A DNA stretch of 64,000 nucleotides from Bacteroides sp. 214 (GCF_010501015.1 NZ_QVML01000006.1:186001-250000); one strand, 5' to 3'; positions 46,982-55,776 are shown, counted from the stretch's first letter. The notes: a model not told the origin generated them from the letters alone. Made by a program: numbers and translations.

Positions 46982-49939
46982 ATGAAGTACACTTATTATC
47001 TGGTATGCCTGCTATTGACATTCAGCATCACAGCAAACGGACAATCGTTCGAACGCGGCAGGTATAATTTTAACCCTGAATGGCGTCTGCAGGTAGGCGA
47101 CGTGCCTAATGCTCAAGACCCACGCTACAATGACACCGCTTGGAAACAAGTAACCCTGCCTTATGCTTTCAACGAAGACGAGGCCTACAAACTCGACATC
47201 CACTCGCACTCGGACACTGTGATGTGGTATCGCAAAACATTCAAACTACCTGCATTGAAAACGAATAATAAAGTCTTTGTAGAGTTCGAAGGAATACGTC
47301 AGGCGGGCGATTTCTACCTCAACGGACATTACCTTGGTAAGCACGAAAATGGGGTTATGGCAGTAGGTTTCGACCTTACTCCGTATATAAAGAAAGGAGA
47401 GAATGTACTTGCCATCCGTATAGATAACAACTGGAAGTACCGCGAAGCGGCAACCAATAGTACCTATCAGTGGAACAATAATAACTTTAATGCCAACTAC
47501 GGAGGTATTCCAAAGAATGTGTTCTTGCACATAACAAGCGATGTATATCAAACACTGCCATTATACAGCAACCTCAAAACAACAGGAGTCTATGTCTATG
47601 CAGCCGATATCAAAGTGCAAAGTCGCACGGCTGTTATCAATGCCGAGTCCGAAGTAAAGAACGATAGCCGCAAAGCGCGCAAGTTCCACTACGAGGTTTC
47701 TATAAGCGATAAAGACGGTGCAACGGTGAGCAACTTTGCAAGCGAACCCGTTACTATACAGCCCGGAGCAACCCAAAAGGTACATGCCGCCGCTCAGGTA
47801 AGCGATCTTAATTTCTGGAGCTGGGGATACGGCTACCTGTACGATGTAAAGACCAAACTTGTAGATGACAAAGGCAACGTATTCGACGAGGTAAACACCC
47901 GCACCGGATTCCGCAAAACACGCTTTGCAGAAGGAAAGGTATGGCTCAATGACCGGGTGTTGCAAATGAAAGGTTATGCGCAACGCACCAGCAATGAGTG
48001 GCCTGCCGTAGGATTGTCGGTTCCGGCTTGGCTAAGCGACTATTCCAACGACCTTATGGTGAAAAGCAACGCCAACCTTGTGCGTTGGATGCACGTTACT
48101 CCTTGGAAACAAGATGTGGAATCGTGCGACCGCGTAGGACTGATACAAGCAATGCCTGCAGGCGATGCCGAAAAAGATGCGAAAGGCAGACAGTGGGAGC
48201 AACGTGTGGAACTGATGCGCGATGCTATCATCTACAACCGCAATAACCCCAGCATCATATTCTATGAGTGTGGCAATGAATCTATCAGCCGCGAACACAT
48301 GGTAGAGATGAAGGCTGTGCGCGACCTGTACGACCCTTATGGTGGACGTGCCATCGGTTCGCGCGAGATGCTCGACATTCGCGAAGCAGAATATGGAGGA
48401 GAGATGCTATATATAAACAAAAGTATGCATCACCCTATGTGGGCTACCGAGTATTGTCGCAACGAAGGCTTGCGCAAATATTGGGACGAATACAGTTTCC
48501 CCTTCCATAAAGAAGGAGCCGGACCACTCTACCGTAATGCCGACGCAAGTGCTTACAATCATAACCAAGACCAATTTGCCATTGAAATGGTGCGTCGCTG
48601 GTACGACTACTGGCAGGTGCGTCCGGGTATGGGCAAACGTGTAAGCTCGGGTGGTACGAAAATTATCTTCTCCGACTCCAATACCCATTATCGTGGCGAG
48701 GAAAACTACCGTCGAAGCGGTGTAACCGATGCTATGCGTATAGAGAAAGATGCTTACTATGCCCATCAGGTGATGTGGAATGGCTGGGTAGATACCGAAA
48801 AATATCAAATGCATATTGTTGGGCACTGGAATTACCCTGCCCGTACCGTGAAACCTGTGTATGTTGTTTCTAACGGAGAGGCAGTAGAGCTAATTCTCAA
48901 TGGCGAATCCTTGGGTATGGGCGAGCGCGAGTACGATTTCCTCTTCACCTTTAATGATGTAGTGTTTAACCTTGGCACACTCGAAGCCATTAGCTACGAC
49001 AAAAACGGAAACGAAATCAGTCGCGACAAACTGCAAAGTGTCGGCGAACCAACCGAACTGAAACTTACCCTTATGCAAAGTCCGCAAGGCTTCCATGCCG
49101 ATGGCGCCGACTTGGCACTGGTGCAGTTTGAAGTGGTAGATAAAGATGGCCGTCGTTGTCCGCTGGATAACCGTAAGGTTTCCTTCACACTCGATGGCGA
49201 AGCCGAATGGAGAGGTGGTATCGCACAAGGTCCCGACAACTACATCCTTGCCACTACGCTGCCGGTGGAGTGTGGCATCAATCGCGCACTCATTCGCAGT
49301 ACTACCACTGCTGGTAACATCACATTGACAGCCAAAGCCGAAGGGCTTCCCGCAGCGTCAATCACTTTAGAGTCGCTTCCGGTAGAAGTTACGGGCGGAC
49401 TGAGCAGTTATCTCCCCGGTAGCACCTTACCCGGTGTGTTGGATAGAGGTGAAACACCTGCCACACCTTCTTACGAAGATCATAAAATAACTGTTTCCGT
49501 AACTTCGGCAACGGCAGGAAGCAACAGCGAAACCGTAGCCAACAGCTTCGACGACAACGAGCTCAGCGAATGGAGTAGTACCGGTAAGATAGAAAACGCG
49601 TGGATTACGTACAACCTCGAACGCTATGCTGTGGTAGACGAAATATCGCTTAAACTTACAGGTTGGCGTTCCAATAGCTACCCGATAGATATTTATGCCG
49701 GTGAAACATTAATATGGAGTGGCGAAACAGAGCGTAGTCTTGGCTATGTACACCTCAAAGTAAAACCCATACATGCGCACAGCATCACCATCCGTCTGAA
49801 TAAAAGTGCTGAAGAAGAAGACTCCTTCGGACAGATAACAGAAGTGGAAGCAAAACATGCCAACGAATTGGATAGAGGCAGAAGCGCTAACAGGCTGCGT
49901 ATTGTAGAGGTGGATTTTCTGGAAACATTAAATCAATAA
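46982..49939 (+). CDS. glycoside hydrolase family 2, beta-galactosidase-like
   Basis: A 985-residue secreted enzyme. Signal peptide 1-20, sugar-binding domain (35-200), immunoglobulin-like domain, then the TIM barrel with candidate acid/base Glu433 in YECGNES and candidate nucleophile Glu490 in WATEYCRNEG. After it come a DUF4982-like segment and a C-terminal discoidin-like region with SFDDNELSEWSSTGKIENAW near residue 860. Substrate is unknown. With the SASA esterase it may act on an acetylated glycan. No SusC/SusD pair is next to it. Confidence 0.85.
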   Translation: MKYTYYLVCLLLTFSITANGQSFERGRYNFNPEWRLQVGDVPNAQDPRYNDTAWKQVTLPYAFNEDEAYKLDIHSHSDTVMWYRKTFKLPALKTNNKVFVEFEGIRQAGDFYLNGHYLGKHENGVMAVGFDLTPYIKKGENVLAIRIDNNWKYREAATNSTYQWNNNNFNANYGGIPKNVFLHITSDVYQTLPLYSNLKTTGVYVYAADIKVQSRTAVINAESEVKNDSRKARKFHYEVSISDKDGATVSNFASEPVTIQPGATQKVHAAAQVSDLNFWSWGYGYLYDVKTKLVDDKGNVFDEVNTRTGFRKTRFAEGKVWLNDRVLQMKGYAQRTSNEWPAVGLSVPAWLSDYSNDLMVKSNANLVRWMHVTPWKQDVESCDRVGLIQAMPAGDAEKDAKGRQWEQRVELMRDAIIYNRNNPSIIFYECGNESISREHMVEMKAVRDLYDPYGGRAIGSREMLDIREAEYGGEMLYINKSMHHPMWATEYCRNEGLRKYWDEYSFPFHKEGAGPLYRNADASAYNHNQDQFAIEMVRRWYDYWQVRPGMGKRVSSGGTKIIFSDSNTHYRGEENYRRSGVTDAMRIEKDAYYAHQVMWNGWVDTEKYQMHIVGHWNYPARTVKPVYVVSNGEAVELILNGESLGMGEREYDFLFTFNDVVFNLGTLEAISYDKNGNEISRDKLQSVGEPTELKLTLMQSPQGFHADGADLALVQFEVVDKDGRRCPLDNRKVSFTLDGEAEWRGGIAQGPDNYILATTLPVECGINRALIRSTTTAGNITLTAKAEGLPAASITLESLPVEVTGGLSSYLPGSTLPGVLDRGETPATPSYEDHKITVSVTSATAGSNSETVANSFDDNELSEWSSTGKIENAWITYNLERYAVVDEISLKLTGWRSNSYPIDIYAGETLIWSGETERSLGYVHLKVKPIHAHSITIRLNKSAEEEDSFGQITEVEAKHANELDRGRSANRLRIVEVDFLETLNQ

Positions 49940-50026
49940 AAGCATATTCATACATACATTCAAAAGCAAAAAAACAACACAAGTACAATAAAAATTAGTA
50001 ATACTTAAGAAAAGATTAAATTGGGT

Positions 50027-50062
50027 AAAAGGGAGCGTTCGTGAGAATGTTCCCTTTTTTTC
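50027..50062. terminator. bidirectional terminator
   Basis: AAAAGGGAGCGTTC and GAATGTTCCCTTTTTTT form a stem with a GTGA loop. The A-run on one side and T-run on the other serve the convergent GH2 and VirE genes. Confidence 0.8.
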
Positions 50063-50067
50063 TTCCC

Positions 50068-52185
50068 TTAACACGTCACCTTTTCCCTTCTGATCTTCAC
50101 GAAATATTCCGTAATTCCTTGCGGGCTTTTCTGTTTCTCGAACCCGTTGCGTTCCAGTAGTGCGGAAACTATCTGTTGGCTTTGTGGTGTTACAAATAGC
50201 TTGCCCAGCATCGTCAGTCGTGTGAGTATGGCAGAGGCTGGCAGCCAATGCGAGTCGTAATCATTGCACACTTGGGGCTTGGTGTAATGCACGTAGAAGA
50301 GTTCTTCTTCTGGCGGGGTAATGGTATAGATTTCGTTTTGTGCGTTGAGTTGTATTGTTTCTTCCTGGTTGTACCAGTAATGAAACCCCTTTTTCCACAG
50401 GGCGAAGGCTTGCGCGTAAATTCCTGCATGGTTTATGGGTGTGGTGTAATCTATCTTTAGTGCGGTTACGGTAGGAAATCGTCGGGTGCCTGTTCTGTCT
50501 TGCAAGAAATTCGATTCGTTGGTGCTGGCAATAATAGAGGCGCGACGAATGTACAGGCGGCTATCCGCGGCAAAGGCGCGGCGCTCGTTTACCGATTCTT
50601 GGGTAATCATGCGCTTGAGCTCTTCTATCTTTCCTTTTCGTAGACCTTCGAAATCGTCGAGGTTAATAATCAGGCAGTCGGTGAGGTATAGTGCGTGGTC
50701 TTTGTTGTCGGGGTTGAGCATACCGTTTCGGTAGTACGTAGCCAGTTGCGGTGGGAGCAGGTTGCGTATCCATGTGCTTTTGCCTTTGCCTTGTTCGCCT
50801 TGCAGGACAAGGGCAAGCTGATTGACCACACGCTCTTCGAGTGCGCAGGCTACCATTGCCACAAGCCAACGGCGCAGGCAATTTTCCCAAAACTCCTGAG
50901 AGGAGGTGGTAACTGTTGCGGCAAGGGTGGCAATGTGGTCGGTGGTTTCGTCCCATTGCGGGAGGTTCTGAAAATAATCTTCGAAAGGGTTGTACTCTTT
51001 GGCGTAGCTGGAGTTAATGATGCTGCGCACCACATGAGCGGCACAATTGATGCCTGCCCTGTTGAGCTCTACGAAAATGGAGTTGTACTCGCGTGCATCC
51101 ATCAGTCTCCACTCTGCAGTGGGGTTATTCTCTCTGTACTCCACGCAACACCTCACGATGTTGTAGCGCACTTGGTAGTGCTGGTCGGCAAACTCCATGA
51201 CACGCTGCGCTATTGGTTTCTTTTTTTCTTCCTCCTGTGCGTCGCTTTTAGAGGTATGTATGTAGGCTTTTCTTACGGGTATGAGCACATCCATGTCGTC
51301 GGCATGAAACTGCTGCAACACCAATTGTTCCACTTCTTCCAGCGGAAGTTTTTTGCGATAGCATTTGTTGCTCAGGCTAAAGAGAAAGGAGTCTCTGTCG
51401 CCCGGTTCGAAGGTATGGCTGCGACGTGTGGAGGTTATGCAGCTTGCAAATGTAGCGCGGGTATGAGCCGGCAGATGTTCGCACGAGCGTGTAGGATCTC
51501 CGGGCAGAAGGGTTTGGATGAGTTTGCTTTGCGAGCTTCTTTTGGGTATGGCAGGTGCGGGCACTATGCGTGTAGTGACTTGGGGCAGGGCTTGCAGTGC
51601 TGCTTTGTTGATGTAAATTTCGGGGTCGGAAGATAAAAAACAGAGCCTCCCTATGTCGCTTCCGCTAGTGTCTATCTCTGTATTCGTAAGTTCTTCGTAA
51701 TACTTCAGGGCGTGGGTAAACTGTGTTTTGTGATAGCTTTCGAGTGCGCTGAAGCCAATTTCTTTTTTGTTGTGCAAGGTTTGTTCGCGTAGCTTGGTAG
51801 CAGCGGGTGTGGCGAGATATACGCCTACCTTCAGTCCGTCGCCCGATGGGCTTCGAAAGCAGAAGAGCGTTTGTGCTTCTTGCTCTATTGCAGTGCGGCA
51901 GTGCAGTAAAGCTTCGGGTGTGAGCTTATCAAAGTCGAGTACAATGATGTCGTTATAACCCGTGATGTGTTGCGCCAGTCGCTTCTCTGCATATGTGGCG
52001 GAGAAGGTGACGGGCGGTAGCTGTTTTTTGGTGCGACCGGCGGTTTCTGTTTCACCCTTGCGAAGTGCTAAACGTAGGCGATTTATAGTCTTGCTGTATA
52101 GTTCGTCTTCAATCTCCTTCAGTACATCTAGTGTTTTCTGATTTTGTTTATGCTTTGTAAAGCCTTGAAATAGTGATATGTCCAT
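50068..52185 (-). CDS. VirE-type primase/NTPase with BT4734-like N-terminal domain
   Basis: A 705-residue protein. The N-terminal region (to about 210) contains NDIIVLDFDKLTPEAL and FCFRSPSGDGLKVGVY, a primase-polymerase-like domain seen in Bacteroidales proteins labelled BT4734/VirE N-terminal. The C-terminal half is a virulence-associated-E superfamily 3 NTPase with Walker A LQGEQGKGKSTW near residue 460 and a following LIINLDDFEGL Walker B. Replication or DNA handling of an element is the usual role, but no phage or plasmid genes are nearby. It occurs in Bacteroidales with DUF4248, HU-like and amidase genes, as here. Confidence 0.8.
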   Translation of the reverse strand: MDISLFQGFTKHKQNQKTLDVLKEIEDELYSKTINRLRLALRKGETETAGRTKKQLPPVTFSATYAEKRLAQHITGYNDIIVLDFDKLTPEALLHCRTAIEQEAQTLFCFRSPSGDGLKVGVYLATPAATKLREQTLHNKKEIGFSALESYHKTQFTHALKYYEELTNTEIDTSGSDIGRLCFLSSDPEIYINKAALQALPQVTTRIVPAPAIPKRSSQSKLIQTLLPGDPTRSCEHLPAHTRATFASCITSTRRSHTFEPGDRDSFLFSLSNKCYRKKLPLEEVEQLVLQQFHADDMDVLIPVRKAYIHTSKSDAQEEEKKKPIAQRVMEFADQHYQVRYNIVRCCVEYRENNPTAEWRLMDAREYNSIFVELNRAGINCAAHVVRSIINSSYAKEYNPFEDYFQNLPQWDETTDHIATLAATVTTSSQEFWENCLRRWLVAMVACALEERVVNQLALVLQGEQGKGKSTWIRNLLPPQLATYYRNGMLNPDNKDHALYLTDCLIINLDDFEGLRKGKIEELKRMITQESVNERRAFAADSRLYIRRASIIASTNESNFLQDRTGTRRFPTVTALKIDYTTPINHAGIYAQAFALWKKGFHYWYNQEETIQLNAQNEIYTITPPEEELFYVHYTKPQVCNDYDSHWLPASAILTRLTMLGKLFVTPQSQQIVSALLERNGFEKQKSPQGITEYFVKIRREKVTC

Positions 52186-52228
52186 AAAAAGTTATTAATT
52201 ATTTAGTTCGTATTTCTGTTATCGGCTA

Positions 52229-52236
52229 CAAAGGTA
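52229..52236 (-). promoter_or_regulatory. -7 promoter element of the VirE gene
   Basis: The minus strand reads TACCTTTG, 44 bases before the ATG. It matches TAnnTTTG; no clear -33. Confidence 0.45.
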
Positions 52237-52268
52237 CATCGTGTTGGTCGCTCCGAAAAAACCAATTT

Positions 52269-52628
52269 TTATGACCTTTTATTTGCGCTTTCTTTGTAGT
52301 CGTCAATTGCCTCCATAAGCATCTCTTGCAGGTCTCTGCGCGACATTTCTTTGTTCTTATTCCTTTTTTGCGGCAAGAAGTACGCTGCGCGGATATGTTC
52401 TATCAAATCGCTTATATTGTTGTTCTCTCCGTAATAGAATTCTTTCTCTATCCAGCCCTTTATAAATTTTGCTATAAACGTCCTGGGCTCCTCTGTGGGG
52501 CGGCAACGGCTGATGATTTGTTGCATTTGGCGTGCCATTAATTGCAGCTTCTTAGAGCTGATTTTTGCTTCAATTTTTACATCTGTTTCTTTTACTGAAA
52601 TCTCTAATTTGAGTCCTTTTTTAGTCAT
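52269..52628 (-). CDS. hypothetical protein next to VirE
   Basis: A 119-residue basic, helical protein with no membrane segment. I recognise no family. A middle part SKKLQLMARQMQQIISRCRP looks amphipathic. It precedes the VirE gene on the same strand by 83 bases, so a joint role is possible. Confidence 0.55.
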   Translation of the reverse strand: MTKKGLKLEISVKETDVKIEAKISSKKLQLMARQMQQIISRCRPTEEPRTFIAKFIKGWIEKEFYYGENNNISDLIEHIRAAYFLPQKRNKNKEMSRRDLQEMLMEAIDDYKESANKRS

Positions 52629-52735
52629 ATATTTAATGTTTTTTTGTGCTTAACAACTTGTTAAGCTGTGTTAATAAAAAGAGAGATTTGTATTAATTGG
52701 GGGCAAAAGTGTGTTTTTCGAGACTACTTACCCCC

Positions 52736-52786
52736 TTGTGTGTGTTTATGTGGTGGGTGGGGCACCACCCTATATTACACACACAA
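52736..52786. other. intergenic hairpin
   Basis: TTGTGTGTGT (52736-52745) is the inverse of ACACACACAA (52777-52786), and GGGTGG/CCACCC pair inside (52755-52760 with 52765-52770). It has no T-run. The surrounding 52629-52926 otherwise holds repeated CACTGCAT words but no gene. Confidence 0.45.
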
Positions 52787-52926
52787 CTCGCATATAGGTT
52801 TAGAATATATAAAAAACACTTTCTGCCGACACAAAAATATCACTGCATCTGGCATTAAAACTCACTGCATTTTTATATAAAGTGACTGGTTTTAGTGGGC
52901 AAACTCACTGATTATTTGCATGTTAG

Positions 52927-53187
52927 CTATGGTTCTCCCAGATATTTCACGATTAGTTCTACTTCCCGGGGTGTAAATTTTCGCGCGTACTTGTTATAGC
53001 CTACCCTATCAAGTTCTTGCATAAGTTGCGCATTTCTTCGCATCCAACGATAGAGGGTACGCAGGGCATTCCTTATGCAATCGTGTGGGCTATAGAGCCG
53101 CGCAAGCTCTTCTTTGGCGTAGGTGCGAATAGTGAACAGACCTTCGGTTAAGACTGCTTCAAGTTGTTGATTTTTAGCATGTTTCAT
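52927..53187 (-). CDS. DUF4248 protein
   Basis: An 86-residue basic protein with FTIRTYAKEELARLYSPHD near residue 18 and LYRWMRRNAQLMQELDRVGY near 44, typical of DUF4248. The pattern looks like a winged or helical DNA-binding protein. It is a constant member of the VirE/HU/amidase module in Bacteroidales; function unknown. Confidence 0.78.
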   Translation of the reverse strand: MKHAKNQQLEAVLTEGLFTIRTYAKEELARLYSPHDCIRNALRTLYRWMRRNAQLMQELDRVGYNKYARKFTPREVELIVKYLGEP

Positions 53188-53286
53188 GCATTAAAGATAC
53201 ACAAAAAAGGGGAGATGAGCAAGAGAAATGGTTCTTAGTTTTTGGACAGGGGGAGGATATTAGTGAGTTTTTAGCCACCCCAAGAG

Positions 53287-53339
53287 TTTGGCTAAAGCCA
53301 AGATTAAACTATCTCAGCCATCCGGCAATTGATGGCTGG
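53287..53339. repeat. interspersed hairpin repeat, copy 2
   Basis: TTTGGCTAAAGCCA (53287-53300) and a CAGCCATC/GATGGCTG hairpin (53315-53322 with 53331-53338). Its reverse complement shares the CAGCCATnAnTTGCCG and GGCTTTAGCC words with the copy at 28420-28487. It separates the TAC operon from DUF4248. Confidence 0.6.
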
Positions 53340-53346
53340 TGTTTGG

Positions 53347-53787
53347 TTATATATTTATCACTGTGTCTCCTTGAGTAAGAGCGGTAACATTGATGGTTGG
53401 TAAAATGAACTGATTAAAGATTGTGTTTTCTGTTTTTGCATGAAGAATACCTCTCAGTGTTCCTGTGGCAAGCATGAGCAGATGGTCTGTAAAACCTTTA
53501 GGGAACACAATCGACTGGCTCTCTTTTTGAATATATTCTTTCCACTGTGTGGGTTGTACCGAAAAATAACACGCGACTTTTAATTGAAGAAAAGGGTTGC
53601 CTGCTTGAATGAACGCAACTTCGGGTATACACGCAATTTCGCATTCTTCTAACGACTTAATAGCAAATTCGCCATTAATTTCTAAATCAACATTGGCCTC
53701 GTTGGTATATAATTCTTTATTCATCATAAACTCTAATGTTTGAATTCCGATGAGTGCAAATGATATGTTGGCAGTTGTTCTACTCAT
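53347..53787 (-). CDS. SecB-like chaperone of a toxin-antitoxin-chaperone operon
   Basis: A 146-residue soluble protein. The C-terminal half, LLMLATGTLRGILHAKTENT followed by FILPTINVTAL, matches the SecB fold pattern in which an Arg-Gly helix precedes the conserved ILPxINxxAL strand. The N-terminal half shows alternating strands, with CEIACIPEVAFIQAG. General SecB is rare in Bacteroidota, whereas TAC operons carry a dedicated SecB-like partner that shields the antitoxin. Its ATG overlaps the antitoxin gene end by 8 bases, so coupling is likely. Confidence 0.78.
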   Translation of the reverse strand: MSRTTANISFALIGIQTLEFMMNKELYTNEANVDLEINGEFAIKSLEECEIACIPEVAFIQAGNPFLQLKVACYFSVQPTQWKEYIQKESQSIVFPKGFTDHLLMLATGTLRGILHAKTENTIFNQFILPTINVTALTQGDTVINI

Positions 53788-54199
53788 AACCTTGAACTTT
53801 TTTTTGTGAAGAGTTATAATCTAAATATCTTGCTTTAACATAAGGTTCCTTAAGACTAAAAAGCTGTACGGAATGTTCGTCTTCATTTTTAACTTGTTGT
53901 GTCTCGTAGTAGCTTGCCAATAATGGGATATGCAATGTGTCTTGCAACTTCACCTGTGTTTCTAACGTGAAGTTTTCTTTTCCCTTTACCAATTTGTTCA
54001 CGTATTGAGGGCTGACGTTCATTTTCTCGGCCAAATCTTTCTGCGAAAGACCTTGCTCTTTCAAAGCCTTTAGCACTTTGATTGCGATTTTCTTAGACTC
54101 GCGCAACCACGGTTTGTTTTCTTCTCGAAAACGAATACCTTCTTGCGTTTCGCTGTTGGCAGGAGAAACGAGTGTTAGGAATTTTTCTTTTTGTTTCAT
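53780..54199 (-). CDS. HigA-like antitoxin with C-terminal extension
   Basis: A 139-residue protein. A lambda-repressor-type helix-turn-helix spans about residues 48-90 (LSQKDLAEKMNVSPQYVNKL). The final 45 residues are an extension with aromatic residues (KEPYVKARYLDY), like the chaperone-addiction (ChAD) tail that makes antitoxins depend on SecB-like chaperones. It starts 6 bases after the toxin gene and overlaps the SecB-like gene by 8 bases. The long N-terminal lead (residues 1-40) is also unusual for HigA. Confidence 0.8.
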   Translation of the reverse strand: MKQKEKFLTLVSPANSETQEGIRFREENKPWLRESKKIAIKVLKALKEQGLSQKDLAEKMNVSPQYVNKLVKGKENFTLETQVKLQDTLHIPLLASYYETQQVKNEDEHSVQLFSLKEPYVKARYLDYNSSQKKVQGYE

Positions 54200-54205
54200 G
54201 ATGTT

Positions 54206-54724
54206 TTAACCTCCAATAATTTCAAAAAACGAATCATTATCAAAAACACCTTCCGACTGCAGATAGTTTTTGCATTGCTCTAATTTCTGTAACTCTTTGT
54301 TTGTATCGGGGTGCTCTTGCATCGTACGGGTTGTTTTAATAGCTCCGCCGGTAATGACGTAGCAGTTTGTATCTATACGAATGGCATAAAGCCTTAATAG
54401 CTTACATCTCTTTTTTTGAAGAGATAGTATCTTGGGTTGGTATTCTTGATTATATAAAGGTTGAAAGCAATTGTCAATAACAGAATCATTATCTCTGTAT
54501 GATAGCAATATTTCTTCCAATACTTCTGCATCCGAAAAAACTTGTTCCACAAATTTATCGATTGAGTAACCCATTTGTTCTAATAAGAGTTCGTTTTTCT
54601 GCGCAAAATCAAATACATATTCTGGGTCATTCCACATTTCGAATAGTCGTTCGTATTCATCCAAACGCTCGACCTCGTAATGGAACGAGTATAATTTCTC
54701 TGCAAATATAGGAATAATTTTCAT
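54206..54724 (-). CDS. HigB/RelE-like toxin candidate
   Basis: A 172-residue protein first in the three-gene operon. The C-terminal third, RLYAIRIDTNCYVITGGAIK near residue 111, has the strand pattern of RelE/HigB-family toxins, which cut mRNA on the ribosome. The N-terminal 100 residues are acidic and helical and look like a family-specific extension. I infer toxin activity from the gene order (toxin, HTH antitoxin, chaperone) and this pattern, not from a clear catalytic motif. Confidence 0.65.
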   Translation of the reverse strand: MKIIPIFAEKLYSFHYEVERLDEYERLFEMWNDPEYVFDFAQKNELLLEQMGYSIDKFVEQVFSDAEVLEEILLSYRDNDSVIDNCFQPLYNQEYQPKILSLQKKRCKLLRLYAIRIDTNCYVITGGAIKTTRTMQEHPDTNKELQKLEQCKNYLQSEGVFDNDSFFEIIGG

Positions 54725-54789
54725 TAAATCAACTTATAAGTTTATTTTGCATCTTCCTAAAAACACCTTTTGTGAGGAATGTGCGTCTG

Positions 54790-54797
54790 CAAAGTTA
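54790..54797 (-). promoter_or_regulatory. possible -7 element of the TAC operon
   Basis: The minus strand reads TAACTTTG, 66 bases before the toxin ATG, matching TAnnTTTG. No -33 found. It lies near the tandem repeats at 54847-54892. Confidence 0.4.
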
Positions 54798-54846
54798 GTG
54801 TATTTGATCGTTTTTTCTTATTCCTTTCTTTAATAAATAACCCTAT

Positions 54847-54892
54847 CTCACCCTAACTCACCCTAACTCACCTTAACTCACCTTAACTCACC
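54847..54892 (+). repeat. five 10-bp tandem repeats upstream of the HU-like gene
   Basis: CTCACC begins at 54847, 54857, 54867, 54877 and 54887, with CTCACCYTAA as the unit (the last copy partial). The exact 10-base period puts every copy on the same face of the helix. They lie just upstream of the -7 element at 54914, so an operator array is likely. Confidence 0.75.
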
Positions 54893-54913
54893 AATCGCCC
54901 CTTGCCCTTGTTG

Positions 54914-54921
54914 TATCTTTG
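54914..54921 (+). promoter_or_regulatory. -7 promoter element of HU-like gene
   Basis: TATCTTTG matches TAnnTTTG. It is 53 bases before the ATG at 54974 and 21 bases after the tandem repeats, which occupy the -33 region. Confidence 0.55.
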
Positions 54922-54973
54922 TAACAGGAATTCCAACAACTATTATTTATTAATCAAAAACAACAAATTAAGT

Positions 54974-55480
54974 ATGTCTGTACCTTACAAAAAAGTAGCA
55001 AGAGAGAACCCGCAGAACCGCGCACTACCGCCTAAGTATTACCCCCGATTGATGACGTTGGGACAACGCGTAGACTTAGACAGCATTGCCCACAGCATGG
55101 AGAAAGCCAGTTCGCTGACGTTGGGAGATATTCAGAGTGTGCTGACCAACTTTGTGAGTGCCATGCGCACGGCGCTCTACAACGGTCATGCGGTGAACAT
55201 TAAGGATTTTGGAATATTCAAGCTGTCGGCACGTACCACAGGTGCCGAAGAGAAGAAGGATTGTGGTGTGGAAAACATCAAGAGTGTACGCATTAATTTC
55301 TTAGCCTCTGCCACCGTAAAACCCAATCTGGGAGCTACCCGCGTAGGCGATAAGATTGATTTCTACGATGCCGAAGCAGCTATCCTTGGCAAAGCATCTG
55401 CCGATGGCGAAGGAGGCTCTACCGATCCCGACAATGGTGGTGGCGATGATAATGGTGGATTTACAGACCCAACAACGTAA
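54974..55480 (+). CDS. HU-like DNA-binding protein with acidic Gly-rich tail
   Basis: A 168-residue HU/IHF-fold protein. The N-terminal part begins SVPYKKVARENPQNRALPP, as in the Bacteroidales HU-like group, and the body has LTLGDIQSVLTNFVSAMR and VNIKDFGIFKLSART near residue 75. The last 25 residues are an acidic Gly/Asp tail (GGSTDPDNGGGDDNGG). ATG at 54974 is preferred over 54902. It starts a three-gene plus-strand unit with the 90-residue coiled-coil and the amidase. Confidence 0.85.
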   Translation: MSVPYKKVARENPQNRALPPKYYPRLMTLGQRVDLDSIAHSMEKASSLTLGDIQSVLTNFVSAMRTALYNGHAVNIKDFGIFKLSARTTGAEEKKDCGVENIKSVRINFLASATVKPNLGATRVGDKIDFYDAEAAILGKASADGEGGSTDPDNGGGDDNGGFTDPTT

Positions 55481-55486
55481 TGACTC

Positions 55487-55759
55487 ATGAAGCTGTTCTT
55501 GGATAAATTTTTGGAAGTGGTAGCCTTAGTGCTACCCTTTCTCAGGAAGAAAGATGCTAAACAGGTAAAGGAGTTTAGCGAGTTGGTGAGCGGGCAGTAC
55601 GAGTTTTTGGTAACCCAATTGGAACGGGTGCTGAAGGACTATTTTGAACTGAGCGACCGGGTCAAGGAGATGCACACCGAAATATTCGGCTTGCGAAAGG
55701 AGTTGAGTGAAGCAATGAAAGAACGCTGCACGGAAAGTACCTGTGCGCAGCGCAAGTAG
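55487..55759 (+). CDS. small coiled-coil protein
   Basis: A 90-residue protein with a hydrophobic start (FLEVVALVLPFL) and then a charged coiled coil at 25-80. I recognise no family. In other Bacteroidales a small smalltalk protein lies here between HU and the amidase, but this one is longer and different. It is 6 bases after the HU-like gene and 17 before the amidase ATG. Confidence 0.6.
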   Translation: MKLFLDKFLEVVALVLPFLRKKDAKQVKEFSELVSGQYEFLVTQLERVLKDYFELSDRVKEMHTEIFGLRKELSEAMKERCTESTCAQRK

Positions 55760-55776
55760 ATTTTATGGTTAATATC

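Noticed and set aside
54847..54892. Tandem repeats as a CRISPR array
   Set aside because: Units are only 10 bases with no spacers and no cas genes nearby.
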